Assembly: GCA_963717725.1 (NCBI GenBank)
Contig: CAVQWS010000025.1
Location: 124,001-188,000 of the forward strand
Length of the DNA stretch: 64,000 nt
DNA from: AC-32 sp963717725
GTDB taxonomy: Bacteria > Actinomycetota > Thermoleophilia > Gaiellales > Gaiellaceae
Direction: 5' to 3'
Shown: positions 17,001 through 24,879 of the stretch, in pieces
How the letters are laid out: each line of letters starts with the position of its first letter
How positions within the stretch are numbered: position 1 is the first letter of the stretch
Made by a program: the position numbers and the translations under genes
Notes under the pieces: model-generated
What the model saw: the letters and a program-made list of their open reading frames with translations, nothing else
The model's database searches: none
What the model was told of the DNA's origin: nothing

Positions 17001-17897
17001 ATGGAGCAGCGAGAGCAGGAATTCCTCGAGTACGTGCAGGGCGGCGGCCAGGTCGAGGCCGGCGACTGGATGCCCGACGAGTACCGGGCGCGGCTGCGGA
17101 AGTTCATCGAGATGCACGGCAACTCGGAGCTGATGGGCGTACTGCCCGAGCGCGAGTGGATCCTGCGCGCGCCGACGCTGCAGCGGAAGCTCGCCCTGAC
17201 CGCGAAGGTACAGGACGAGGTCGGCCACGCCCAGCTGATCTACCGCGTCGTCGAGGATCTCGGCAAGACGCGCGAGGAGTGCCTCGACGACCTGATCTCC
17301 GGCAAGTCGAAGTTCCACAACGTCTTCCACTACCCGACCAAGACCTGGGGCGACGTCGGCGTGATTGCCTGGCTCGTCGACGCCGCAGCGATCATCAGCC
17401 AGAAGGCGCTGCTCAAGTGCTCGTACGCGCCGTACGCGCGGATCATGAAGAAGATCTGCTGGGAGGAGTCGTTCCACATCCTCCACGGCCGCGACGTGAT
17501 CCTGACGCTGATGAACGGCACCGACGACCAGCGCGAGCTGGTGCAGGAGGCGCTGAACCGCTGGTGGGGGCCGCTGATGCAGTTCCACGGCAACCCGATC
17601 CCGACCGAGGACGACCCGATGTTCATCTGGCGGATCAAGAGCCAAGGCAACGACGAGGCGCGCCAGCAGTTCCTCGACGGCTACGTGCCGCAGATCTGGG
17701 AGCTCGGCCTGACCGTGCCCGACGCGGAGCTGCGCAAGGATGAAGAGACCGGCCGCTGGCACTACACCGAGCCGGACTGGGACGAGCTGATGAGCGTCGT
17801 CACCGGGCACGGGCCGAAGACCGAGGACCGGCTCGACCTGCGCCGCGCCGCGCGCGAGAACTCGGCCTGGGTGCGCTCGGTCCTGCTGGCCGCGTGA
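17001..17897 (+). CDS. paaA: 1,2-phenylacetyl-CoA epoxidase, catalytic subunit A
   Basis: 298 residues. Ferritin-like di-iron protein with ExxH motifs at 73-76 (EVGH) and 156-159 (ESFH). The family stretches MPDEYRARLRKFIEMHGNSELMG, FHYPTKTWGDVGVIAWLVDAAAI and LMQFHGNPIPTEDDPM are present. PaaA forms the oxygen-activating core of the multicomponent monooxygenase that turns phenylacetyl-CoA into the ring-1,2-epoxide. First gene of paaABCD. The leader carries the PaaR-like operator, and GGGAGG precedes the ATG. Confidence 0.97.
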   Translation: MEQREQEFLEYVQGGGQVEAGDWMPDEYRARLRKFIEMHGNSELMGVLPEREWILRAPTLQRKLALTAKVQDEVGHAQLIYRVVEDLGKTREECLDDLISGKSKFHNVFHYPTKTWGDVGVIAWLVDAAAIISQKALLKCSYAPYARIMKKICWEESFHILHGRDVILTLMNGTDDQRELVQEALNRWWGPLMQFHGNPIPTEDDPMFIWRIKSQGNDEARQQFLDGYVPQIWELGLTVPDAELRKDEETGRWHYTEPDWDELMSVVTGHGPKTEDRLDLRRAARENSAWVRSVLLAA

Positions 17898-18181
17898 TTT
17901 ACGAAGTCTTTCGCCAGGAGCGCAAGGGACAGGCGTTCCAGCACGCCGGCTCGGTCGAGGCCGCCGACGAGCGCTTTGCCGAGTCGTACGCGCGCGAGCA
18001 GTACGGCCGCCGCGGCGAGTCGGTCGCGCTGTGGGTCGTCGCCCGCGACTCGATCATGCGGATCGAGGAGTTCGTCGACGAGCTGAACCGGAACTACCAC
18101 CGCGTGGACGGGTATCCGCTGAAGGAGAAGCTGAAGGAGGCACGTGAGCGAGCTGGGACGAGCAAAGAAAGTGCCGCCTAG
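17894..18181 (+). CDS. paaB: 1,2-phenylacetyl-CoA epoxidase subunit B
   Basis: 95 residues from a GTG that overlaps the paaA stop (GTGA). The family pattern is visible: YEVFRQERKGQAFQHAGSVEAADE, REQYGRRGESVALWVV and a charged C-terminus. PaaB is the small bridging subunit joining PaaAC dimers into the larger complex. Length is normal. Confidence 0.95.
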   Translation: MIYEVFRQERKGQAFQHAGSVEAADERFAESYAREQYGRRGESVALWVVARDSIMRIEEFVDELNRNYHRVDGYPLKEKLKEARERAGTSKESAA

Positions 18182-18204
18182 GGTGGTCGAGATCAGCCAG
18201 CGGA

Positions 18205-18221
18205 GCCGGGCTTTGCCCGGC
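18205..18221. repeat. Hairpin in the paaB-paaC gap
   Basis: GCCGGGC (18205-18211) pairs with GCCCGGC (18215-18221) around a TTT loop. It lies in the 100-base gap between paaB and paaC, the only sizeable gap in an otherwise overlapping operon, about 50 bases before a second, larger palindrome. There is no T-run after it, so it is more likely an RNA-processing or attenuation element than a full terminator. Confidence 0.5.
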
Positions 18222-18268
18222 GGGAGCCTCACAGCGGCGCTCTCGCCACCGCGGAGAAGAAGGGGGCT

Positions 18269-18295
18269 CACGGGGGAAACATGGTTTCCCCCGTG
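18269..18295. repeat. 27-bp palindrome, copy 1 (paaB-paaC junction)
   Basis: Arms CACGGGGGAAAC and GTTTCCCCCGTG form a perfect 12-bp stem around an ATG loop, preceded by AGGGGGCT. A second copy occurs at 61549-61575 after groEL with arms CATGGGGGAAAC/GTTTCCCCCATG, preceded by AGGGGGCC. The C-G to T-A exchange at stem position 3 keeps pairing. In this copy the loop ATG is in frame with paaC, so the element could sequester or create a start codon. Confidence 0.75.
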
Positions 18296-18304
18296 GTCAG
18301 GCGC

Positions 18305-18877
18305 GTGAGCGAGCGGGCAACGCTGCTGCTGGAGATCGCTGACGACGAGCTGATCCTCGGCTGGCGCGACTCGGAGTGGACCGGGATCGCGCCGTTCCTC
18401 GAGGAGGACGTCGCGTTCTCGTCGATCGCGCAGAACGAGGTCGGCCACGCGCGGGCGCTGTACGAGCTGGCGGCAAACGACCTGGGCACGACCGCGGACG
18501 AGCTCGCGTTCGACCGGCAGCCTGACGAGTACCGCTGCTCCGAGCTCGTCGAGCTGCGGCTGCCCGAGTGGGAGCGCACGATCGCGCGGCACGTGCTCTA
18601 CGAGCAGGCCGACGCGGAGCGCCTCGAGCGACTCAAGGCCTCAGACGACGCCGAGGTCGCAGGGGTCGCCGCCAAGATCGACCGCGAGGAGATCTACCAC
18701 CGCCTGCACGCCGAGATGTGGCACGAGCGGCTCAAAGACGAGCCGCGCTACGTCGAGGCGCTCGAGGAGCTGCGGCCGCTGGTCGGCAGGCGCAACGGCC
18801 ACTCGCCCGAGCTGGCGACGTTGTGGGAGGAGATGACGTCGGTGCGCCGCTCACAGCCGGCGGGCACGACGTGGTGA
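18305..18877 (+). CDS. paaC: 1,2-phenylacetyl-CoA epoxidase subunit C, compact form with ExxH motifs
   Basis: 190 residues from the GTG at 18305. ATG 18281 and GTG 18293 are in frame, but the ATG lies in the loop of a palindrome. The N-terminus LLLEIADDELILGWRDSEWTGIAPFLEEDVA and the C-terminal LATLWEEMTSVRRSQPAG match PaaC. About 50 residues usually found before the C-terminus are missing, making it shorter than the roughly 250-residue norm. Candidate di-iron ligands E15, E45xxH48, E100 and E129xxH132 are all present, whereas the E. coli PaaC I remember has lost most of them. Normally PaaC is the structural partner of PaaA. It overlaps paaD by four bases. Confidence 0.9.
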   Translation: MSERATLLLEIADDELILGWRDSEWTGIAPFLEEDVAFSSIAQNEVGHARALYELAANDLGTTADELAFDRQPDEYRCSELVELRLPEWERTIARHVLYEQADAERLERLKASDDAEVAGVAAKIDREEIYHRLHAEMWHERLKDEPRYVEALEELRPLVGRRNGHSPELATLWEEMTSVRRSQPAGTTW

Positions 18878-19353
18878 CCGAGGCCGAGGTCTGGGAGGCG
18901 CTGGCGGAGATCCCGGATCCGGAGATCCCGGTGATCTCGGTGGTCGACCTCGGCGTCGTGCGTGACGTGCGGGTGGCCGAAGAGCGCGTGCACGTCGAGT
19001 TCACGCCGACGTTCCTCGGCTGCCCGGCGCTCGAGGTGATGCGCGACGCGATGGCCGCGCGGATCGCCGAGCTCGGCGCCGAGCCCGAGGTCGAGGTCGT
19101 GCTCGACGACTCGTGGTCGACCGACCGGATCACACCCGAGGGACGCGAGAAGCTGCGCGCCGCCGGGTTCGCGCCGCCGTCGCCGCGCGGCGAGGGCACA
19201 ACCTTGGTGCAGCTGCAGTCGAACGGCTTCCGCTGCCCCTACTGCGGCTCGCGCGAGACGGCGCTCGAGAACATCTTCGGCCCGACGCCGTGCCGTTCGC
19301 TGCGCTACTGCCGCGACTGCCGGCAGCCGTTCGAGCAGTTCAAGACGATCTAG
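18874..19353 (+). CDS. paaD: 1,2-phenylacetyl-CoA epoxidase subunit D (iron-sulfur assembly-like)
   Basis: 159 residues from a GTG overlapping the paaC stop. The N-terminal DUF59/MIP18 domain shows EIPDPEIPVISVVDLGVVRDV and FTPTFLGCPALEVMRDAM. The C-terminal zinc-ribbon-like part holds cysteines in RCPYCGSRETALENIFGPTPC and RYCRDCRQPF. PaaD is needed for maturation of the oxygenase, probably of the PaaE Fe-S centre or the di-iron site. The stop codon shares CTAG with the convergent DUF4389 gene. No paaE follows. Confidence 0.95.
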   Translation: MTEAEVWEALAEIPDPEIPVISVVDLGVVRDVRVAEERVHVEFTPTFLGCPALEVMRDAMAARIAELGAEPEVEVVLDDSWSTDRITPEGREKLRAAGFAPPSPRGEGTTLVQLQSNGFRCPYCGSRETALENIFGPTPCRSLRYCRDCRQPFEQFKTI

Positions 19354-19952
19354 CTCTCGATGCCGACGTTGAAGCTCGGGTAGCGGCCGGTCAGCAGGAG
19401 CGCATACGCGTAGGTCTGCGTCTCGATCCGCATCGCCAGCGCGGCGAAGTTCCGCAGGCCCTCGGGCACGCGGCCGGTGACGAGCGCGATGAACCAGCTG
19501 AAGACCGCCAGCAGCTGGTTGACCTGCGAGAGGATGTTCGAGAGCAGCAGCGCCGGGAGCGCGAGGATCCCGCGGAAGAAGACCGTCCAGCGGTTCTGGC
19601 GCTGCGGCGGGTCGACCTCGAGGTCGATCGGATAGGTGCCTTCCCGGCCGGTGAACGGCGGATAGGGGTCGGCGACCAGCAGCGTGTACGCGCGAACATG
19701 CGTCGTGTAGCGCAGGAACGTCGCCAGGAAGTTGTGCAGGCCTTCAGGCGACTGTCCCGTGAACAGGGTCGCGAACCAGTTGACGATGTAGGCGAGCACG
19801 GCGATCACCGCCCACAACACCGCCCAGAGCAGGAGCGGGATGGCGAGGATCAGGCGGAAGAAGACGGTCAACCGGGTCCGCTCCAGGTCGTCGTTGACGA
19901 CCAGCCGGATCGGGTGCGTGCTGGTGACTTCGGGCGTGCCTGCTGCTTCCAT
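19350..19952 (-). CDS. DUF4389 domain-containing membrane protein (two repeats)
   Basis: 200 residues made of two tandem similar halves. The first has HPIRLVVNDDLERTRLTVFFRLILAIP and ATLFTGQSPEGLHNFLATFLRY; the second has YPIDLEVDPPQRQNRWTVFFRGILALPALL and ALVTGRVPEGLRNFAALAMRI. Each half contains one or two membrane helices, which is the DUF4389 arrangement. Function unknown. It ends convergently on paaD with a shared CTAG stop and has no clear link to phenylacetate. Confidence 0.85.
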   Translation of the reverse strand: MEAAGTPEVTSTHPIRLVVNDDLERTRLTVFFRLILAIPLLLWAVLWAVIAVLAYIVNWFATLFTGQSPEGLHNFLATFLRYTTHVRAYTLLVADPYPPFTGREGTYPIDLEVDPPQRQNRWTVFFRGILALPALLLSNILSQVNQLLAVFSWFIALVTGRVPEGLRNFAALAMRIETQTYAYALLLTGRYPSFNVGIES

Positions 19953-19963
19953 CTCGTGCCCCC

Positions 19964-20734
19964 TTAACGACCCTTGAATTGCGGCTCCCGCTTCTGCAGG
20001 AACGCGTCGACTCCTTCGCGGAAGTCCTCAGTCTGCGTCGCGGCTGCCTGCAGCTGCGCCTCCAGTTCCAGCTGTTCCTCGAGCGTCGCGTGCTGCGCGT
20101 TGTCGAACAGTCGCTTCGAGAGGCCGATCCCGCGCGTTGGCATGGCCGCGAGCTCCGCTGCCCACTCCGCGGCGCGTCCGGCCAGGCGGTCGTCGGGGAC
20201 GACCTCCGAGACGAGGCCCCATTCGAGCGCCTCGGCCGCGCTCAGCCGGCGGCCGGACGTCATCCACTCAAAGGCGCGCACCGGGCCGAGCAGGCGGGTG
20301 ACGAAGAAGGTGCCGCCCATGTCCGGCACGAGGCCGATGTTGATGAAGGCCGGGACAAAGGTCGCGCTCTCGGCGGCGAGCCGCAGGTCGCAGGCGCAGG
20401 CGAAGGAGAGCCCGGCGCCGGCGGCCGGGCCGTTGACGGCTGCGAGCACCGGCTTCTCGAGCCCGCGCACCGCGCGGATCGTCGGGTGGTAGTTCCCCCG
20501 CAGGCGGCCGGCGATGTCCTTCGCGGCCTCGCCGAACTCGGTCAGGTCCTGGCCGACGCAGAAGCCGCGACCCGCGCCGGTGACGACGACCGCGCGCACG
20601 TCGTCGGCCCTGGCTTCCTTGAACGCGCCCACCAGCTGCTTGTGCAGCTCCGCCGTGAACGCGTTGAGGACGTCCGGCCGGTTAAGGGTGATCGTCAGGA
20701 CGCCGCCGTCGCGGCTGGTCTCGACCTCGGCCAT
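19964..20734 (-). CDS. paaG: Enoyl-CoA hydratase/isomerase, PaaG-type 1,2-epoxyphenylacetyl-CoA isomerase
   Basis: 256 residues of crotonase fold. Oxyanion-hole motifs are AGRGFCVGQDLTEFG and AVNGPAAGAGLSFACACDLRLAAE, followed by FVPAFINIGLVPDMGGTFFVTRLLG, which carries the acidic residue typical of PaaG (D in VPDMGG). PaaG converts ring-epoxide phenylacetyl-CoA into the oxepin. Location beside paaABCD supports the assignment; a generic enoyl-CoA isomerase is the alternative. Confidence 0.85.
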   Translation of the reverse strand: MAEVETSRDGGVLTITLNRPDVLNAFTAELHKQLVGAFKEARADDVRAVVVTGAGRGFCVGQDLTEFGEAAKDIAGRLRGNYHPTIRAVRGLEKPVLAAVNGPAAGAGLSFACACDLRLAAESATFVPAFINIGLVPDMGGTFFVTRLLGPVRAFEWMTSGRRLSAAEALEWGLVSEVVPDDRLAGRAAEWAAELAAMPTRGIGLSKRLFDNAQHATLEEQLELEAQLQAAATQTEDFREGVDAFLQKREPQFKGR

Positions 20735-20771
20735 CCGCCGCAGCCTACAACCCGGTTGCTAGCTTCGGCGC

Positions 20772-21716
20772 GTGGCCGAAACAACGTTCGTCTCGTCGGA
20801 AGAGGAAGCGCTCGACGCCTATTCGAGCGCGGTGATCACGGTCGCCGAGCGGCTTGCGCCGTCGGTGGCGAACCTGCGCGTGACGCGCGGCCGCAGGGCA
20901 GGCGGCGGCAGCGCGGTGGTGATCACGCCGGACGGGTTCCTGCTCACCTCGGCGCACGTGGTCGAGGGCTCGACGCGGCCTGGCCGCGCATCATTCGTGG
21001 ACGGGCGGGAGCTGCGCTTCGAGGTCGTCGGCTCCGACCCGCACTCCGATCTCGCCGTGCTGCGCGCCGAGGCGGACGACCTCGTGGCCGCGGAGCTCGG
21101 CGACGCCGAGCGGCTGCGCGTCGGCCAGCTCGTGGTTGCGATCGGCAACCCGAACGGGTTCGCCGGCTCGGTCACGGCGGGCGTCGTCTCGGCGCTCGGG
21201 CGCTCGCTGCCGACCGGGAGCGGACGGATCGTGGACAACGTGATCCAGACCGACGCGGCTTTGAACCCCGGCAATTCGGGCGGCGCGCTCGCCGACGGGC
21301 GCGGGCGCGTGATCGGCATCAACACCGCGGTCGCAGGCGTCGGCCTGGGCCTGGCGGTGCCCGTGAACGACGCGACCCGGCAGATCGTGGGCGCGCTCAT
21401 GACCGAAGGCCGCTTCCGGCGGGCCTATCTCGGCATCGCGGGCGGCTCGCGGCCGCTGCCGCCGCGGCTCGCACGCCGGCTCGGGCGCGGATCCGGGGTC
21501 GAGGTCGTGCAGGTGGTCGAGGGCTCGCCGGCAGCAGAGGCCGGGCTGCGGCCCGAGGACCTGGTCGTCGAGCTCGACGGCTCGCCCGTCGCCGACGTCG
21601 GCGACATCCAGCGGCTGATGGTGGTCGAGAAGATCGGCGCTCCCGTGCCGGTCCGTGTGCTGCGCGGCGGTCAGGAGCTCGAGCTCGCGCTCGTGCCGGC
21701 CGAGCTCGATACCTAG
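20772..21716 (+). CDS. S1C-family (HtrA-like) serine protease with PDZ domain, no signal peptide
   Basis: 314 residues from a GTG. The trypsin-like domain has an intact triad: His62 (LLTSAHVVEG), Asp93 (DPHSDLAVL) and Ser169 (NPGNSGGAL). A C-terminal PDZ domain (VEVVQVVEGSPAAEAGLRPEDLVVELDG) binds C-terminal peptides. HtrA proteins normally carry a signal peptide or membrane anchor; here residues 1-30 are acidic and soluble, so the protein is probably cytosolic. It diverges from paaG with a 37-base gap and shares its CTAG stop with the convergent LtrA gene. Confidence 0.9.
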   Translation: MAETTFVSSEEEALDAYSSAVITVAERLAPSVANLRVTRGRRAGGGSAVVITPDGFLLTSAHVVEGSTRPGRASFVDGRELRFEVVGSDPHSDLAVLRAEADDLVAAELGDAERLRVGQLVVAIGNPNGFAGSVTAGVVSALGRSLPTGSGRIVDNVIQTDAALNPGNSGGALADGRGRVIGINTAVAGVGLGLAVPVNDATRQIVGALMTEGRFRRAYLGIAGGSRPLPPRLARRLGRGSGVEVVQVVEGSPAAEAGLRPEDLVVELDGSPVADVGDIQRLMVVEKIGAPVPVRVLRGGQELELALVPAELDT

Positions 21717-22888
21717 ATCGGACCGGTGGCGCCGCTCGAGTGCCCCTCGTGGCCCTCGAGCTCGGCGATCACCTGCCCGACGAGCACGGCGGCGAGCAGC
21801 CAGACGATCAGCACCGGCGAGAGCACGCTCGAGAGGATGACCAGCACGCCCGCCACGGCCGCGGTCGTAAGGCGCAGCAGCACGTCGGCGTCGAAGAGCG
21901 TCGGCGGCGTGACGAACTGGATCGCCGCGAGCCCGAACATGCACAGGGCGGTCCCCGCTGCGGCGATCCAGCCGATGTGGTCGTAGCGCGGGCCTGGCTC
22001 GACGGAGAAGATCGCCAGCTTCACGCCGACGCCGAGCGCGGCAATCCCGGCCGTGACGAAGTAGTGGGCGTAGACGTACGTGAGCCCGCTGCGGACGTTG
22101 CGCATCACGACGGAGCTCGGGTCGAGGAAGTCGAAGTAGAGCCACCAGATGGCGGCCGCGGTGAGGAAGCCGCCGAAGGCGACCGCGCCCGAGAGCACCG
22201 TCCAGCTGACGTGCGCGGTCCCGAGCACCACGCCGATCACGCCTTCGCCGAGCACGATCAGGACGAGCAGCCCGAACCGCTCCGGCAGATGCCGCGGGTG
22301 GACCGGCATGCCACGGAGGAGCTGCCACACCTTGACCGGGGCCCAGTGCTCGAGCAGGAGCGCCACTCCCCAGAGCACGTACTTCCACGGCGTCGGCACC
22401 GCGAGCGAGATCAGCCAGACGCCGACTGCGGCGCCGAAGACGAGCAACAGCCAGCGCGCGACCGGGCGGGCGACCTCGAGGTCGAGGTAGACACGCGCGT
22501 AGAGCGCGAGCAGCACCAGCCGAACGGCAACGTAGGCGACGACGAAGGCGTTCTGGCCACCGTGCAGCGCGTCCGGCACGGTGCTGGCGAGCGCGGCGAC
22601 GAAGAACATCCCGAGCAGCGTCAGCAGCCGGTAGACGAGGTCGTCGGTGTCGAACCGCGTCGCGTAGAAGGCGAAGCCGGACCACGCCCAGCTGATCGGC
22701 AGGAAGAGCGCCAGGTAGCGGCCGAAGCCGATCGCGGTCGGATCTGCGCTGAGCGTCGAGGCGACCTCCGCGATCGCCGCGACGAAGACGAGGTCGAGGA
22801 ACAGCTCGAGCCAGGTCGGGCGGCGCTCCTCGCCGTCGTCGAGCGTGCGCAGCCGCGGCGGCTCGAGGAAGCGGTCGAACCTGCTCAG
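21713..22888 (-). CDS. Low temperature requirement protein A (LtrA) family membrane protein, probable CTG start
   Basis: About 391 residues when read from a CTG at 22888. The conserved LtrA N-terminus (RRPTWLELFLDLVFVAAIAEVAS, AWSGFAFYATRFDTDDLVYRLL) lies upstream of the first ATG at 22609, so that ATG is internal. The CTG follows the overlapping GGGAGG ribosome site and the TAG of the previous gene by a suitable spacing. The body has about ten to twelve membrane helices, including FGLLVLIVLGEGVIGVV and GGFLTAAAIWWLYFDFLD. Function of LtrA proteins is unclear. Confidence 0.83.
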   Translation of the reverse strand: MSRFDRFLEPPRLRTLDDGEERRPTWLELFLDLVFVAAIAEVASTLSADPTAIGFGRYLALFLPISWAWSGFAFYATRFDTDDLVYRLLTLLGMFFVAALASTVPDALHGGQNAFVVAYVAVRLVLLALYARVYLDLEVARPVARWLLLVFGAAVGVWLISLAVPTPWKYVLWGVALLLEHWAPVKVWQLLRGMPVHPRHLPERFGLLVLIVLGEGVIGVVLGTAHVSWTVLSGAVAFGGFLTAAAIWWLYFDFLDPSSVVMRNVRSGLTYVYAHYFVTAGIAALGVGVKLAIFSVEPGPRYDHIGWIAAAGTALCMFGLAAIQFVTPPTLFDADVLLRLTTAAVAGVLVILSSVLSPVLIVWLLAAVLVGQVIAELEGHEGHSSGATGPI

Positions 22889-22891
22889 CGG

Positions 22892-23659
22892 CTACCTCCC
22901 TTTGAACTCGGGCTTGCGCTTCTCCGTGAACGCGGTCAGGCCCTCGTGCGCATCCTCGCTCGCAAAGGCCAGGTAGAGCGCTCGCCGCTCGGCCTCGAGC
23001 CCGGCGCTCAGCGTCGTCTCGTACGCGCGGTCGACCGACTCCTTCGCCAGGCGCGTCGCGACCGGGCCCTTCTCGGCGATCTCGCGGGCGACGCGCTTGG
23101 CCTCGTCGAGCCAGGCCTCCCTGGCGACGACGCGGGCGACGAGACCTGCCTGCAGCGCCTCGCGCGCCGAGAGCCGGCGGCCGCTGAGGATCAGGTCCAT
23201 CGCCAGCGCCTTGCCGACGGCGCGGGTCAGCCGCTGCGTGCCGCCGGCGCCGGGGATGATCCCGAGGCCGGTCTCCGGCTGGCCGAACTCGGCGGTCTCG
23301 GAGGCGACGATCAGGTCGCAGCTCATGGCCAGCTCGCAGCCGCCGCCCAGGCAGTAGCCGGAGACCGCGGCGACGAGCGGTGTCCAGAGCCCGCGGATCG
23401 CGTCCCAGCGCTCGACGCGGCGCTGGTAGTAGAGGTCGATCGCCGAGGTCTGTGCGAGCTCGCCGATGTCGGCGCCGGCGGCGAAGGCCCGCTCGCTGCC
23501 GCCGAGCACGATCGCGCGCACCGACTCGTCGCGGTCGAGCTCCGCGAGCGTCTGCACGAGCTCGTCCATCAACTCGTCGGAGAGCGCGTTCAACGCCTCG
23601 GGCCGGTTGAGCAGGACGACCGCGACCGCGCCGTCGCGCTCGACCTCGACCAGGCTCAC
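22892..23659 (-). CDS. paaF: Enoyl-CoA hydratase, PaaF-type
   Basis: 255 residues from a GTG overlapping the upstream stop (GTGA). Crotonase motifs are GGSERAFAAGADIGELA and AAVSGYCLGGGCELAMSCDLIVASE. The catalytic glutamates are in GGGCELA and FGQPETGLGIIPGAGGTQRL, as in true hydratases, and it ends in KRKPEFKGR. It would hydrate 2,3-dehydroadipyl-CoA in the lower phenylacetate pathway, or other enoyl-CoAs. The symbol rests on context with paaG and paaABCD. Confidence 0.85.
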   Translation of the reverse strand: MSLVEVERDGAVAVVLLNRPEALNALSDELMDELVQTLAELDRDESVRAIVLGGSERAFAAGADIGELAQTSAIDLYYQRRVERWDAIRGLWTPLVAAVSGYCLGGGCELAMSCDLIVASETAEFGQPETGLGIIPGAGGTQRLTRAVGKALAMDLILSGRRLSAREALQAGLVARVVAREAWLDEAKRVAREIAEKGPVATRLAKESVDRAYETTLSAGLEAERRALYLAFASEDAHEGLTAFTEKRKPEFKGR

Positions 23660-24470
23660 TTCTTCTCCAGGAACTTCTCGATCGCCGCCTTCGGCTCGTC
23701 GGTCGCCATCGAGAGGGCGAGCCAGTCGCGCGCGTGGTTGATCGTCTCGTGCCAGGCGAAGTCGCGCCAGAAGTTCAGGTGCTGCTTCGCGTAGCGCGTC
23801 GTCTGTGGCAGCTTGCGCTCGAGGTTCTCGACCACCGCGTCGACCTTCGCGTCCAGTTCGGCGGCCGGAACCGCCCAGTTGACGAGGCCCCACTCCGCGG
23901 CCTTGGCCGCCGGGATCTCCTCGCACATCAGCACGATCTCGCGCGCGCGGCGGTCGCCGACCATGATCGTCAGCCACTGGGTCGCGCCGCCCGCGGGCAC
24001 CGAGCCGTGCTCCGGCCCGACGTGGCGGATGAACGCATCGTCGACCATTACAGCGAGGTCGCAGGCCATCTGCAGTTCGTTGCCTCCGCCGACGGCGATC
24101 CCGTTGATGCGCGCGAGCGTCGGCTTGCCGATCTCACGCAGCCGGTCGTGCATGTCCTTGAAGGCGCCGAACCACTTCCAGTACTCGTTCGGCTTGCCGA
24201 TGTAGTGCTCGGCCCACTCCTTCAGGTTCGCGCCCACGCAGAAGGCCCGGCCCGCGCCCGTCACAACCACCACGCGGATCGAGTCGTCGTACGAGGCGTC
24301 CTCGCACGCGCGCGCGATCTCGCGGAGCATCTTGTAGTCGAACGCGTTCAGGATCTCCGGGCGGTTGAGCGTGATCGTCGCCCGCGGCGGCGCCTTCTCG
24401 TAGACGATCCGCTCGAAGCCGAGCTCGTCCGGAGCGAGCGGGCGGGCGCGTCGGGCTGGCGCTCGCTCAC
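23656..24470 (-). pseudogene. Third crotonase-family enoyl-CoA hydratase, start separated by an apparent -1 frameshift
   Basis: The main frame encodes LAPDELGFERIVYEKAPPRA to the C-terminal EKFLEKK, with AGRAFCVGANLKEWAEHYIG, RINGIAVGGGNELQMACDLA and GPEHGSVPAGGATQWL, a full crotonase domain of about 265 residues. That frame has no ATG, GTG or TTG near its beginning. A GTG at 24470 that overlaps the EthD stop (GTGA, as in the neighbours) reads SERQPDAPAR. It is out of register by one base, and joining the frames near 24435-24442 gives a normal N-terminus. A missing base (sequence error or mutation) is most likely. If real, the enzyme would be poorly made. Confidence 0.75.
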
Positions 24471-24745
24471 GAGACGTCCGCGAACAGCACGTGGAAGCGG
24501 CCGCCCATCTCCATCGCGTCCTTGCCCGTTGCCATGAACTCCTCGCTGCGGGCGGCCTCCTTGAACGCGTCGCGGTCCGGGAACTCCCACTCGGCGTAGT
24601 ACGCGTACGCCGGCTCGCCCATCGGCGCGCCGAAGACCTTGCCGTGGCGGAAGGTCGCCCCCGGCACCTTCCGGCAGAGCTCGGCGTGTTGGTCGTACCG
24701 CTCCGGGTCCGGCTCGCTCTCGTAGAGCACGAAGGCCCTGACCAT
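24467..24745 (-). CDS. EthD-family small protein
   Basis: 92 residues, ferredoxin-like (dimeric alpha-beta barrel) fold: MVRAFVLYESEPDPERYDQHA, FRHGKVFGAP, YAYYAEWEFPDRDAFKEAARSEEFMATGKDAMEMG. EthD proteins accompany ether-degrading P450s or act in small-molecule breakdown, and their reaction is often unknown. It is first in the minus-strand run leading to the crotonases and is translationally coupled to the next gene. Confidence 0.85.
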   Translation of the reverse strand: MVRAFVLYESEPDPERYDQHAELCRKVPGATFRHGKVFGAPMGEPAYAYYAEWEFPDRDAFKEAARSEEFMATGKDAMEMGGRFHVLFADVS

Positions 24746-24820
24746 GCAGCAATCCCTCTCGTAGGACGGAACCGCAGCCTAACTCGCAGCTGTGGTAGAA
24801 CCGCTAGCACCACAACAGAG

Positions 24821-24844
24821 GAGGGCCGGCGACAGCCGGCCCTC
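24821..24844. repeat. GC-rich hairpin in the gap between divergent genes
   Basis: GAGGGCCGGC and GCCGGCCCTC form a perfect 10-bp stem with a GACA loop, followed on the plus strand by TGTGTG. It sits 36 bases before the DMT transporter start and downstream of no plus-strand gene, so on the plus strand it would be a leader hairpin rather than a terminator. The core GGGCCGGC/GCCGGCCC is shared with the groEL terminator at 61498. Confidence 0.5.
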
Positions 24845-24879
24845 TGTGTGTCCGGAGGCCCTGCGATGCTCGCCCGGCC

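Noticed and set aside
19979..23794. Very long open plus-strand frame antisense to the paaG, LtrA and crotonase genes
   Set aside because: Arg/Gly/Glu-rich antisense reading typical of very GC-rich DNA; the minus-strand genes have clear family motifs.
24792..24845. GGTAGAACCGC followed by a hairpin, resembling a T-box antiterminator
   Set aside because: The conserved TGGNACCGCG core has an inserted GA, no specifier-loop elements are visible and the downstream gene is a transporter rather than an amino-acid gene.
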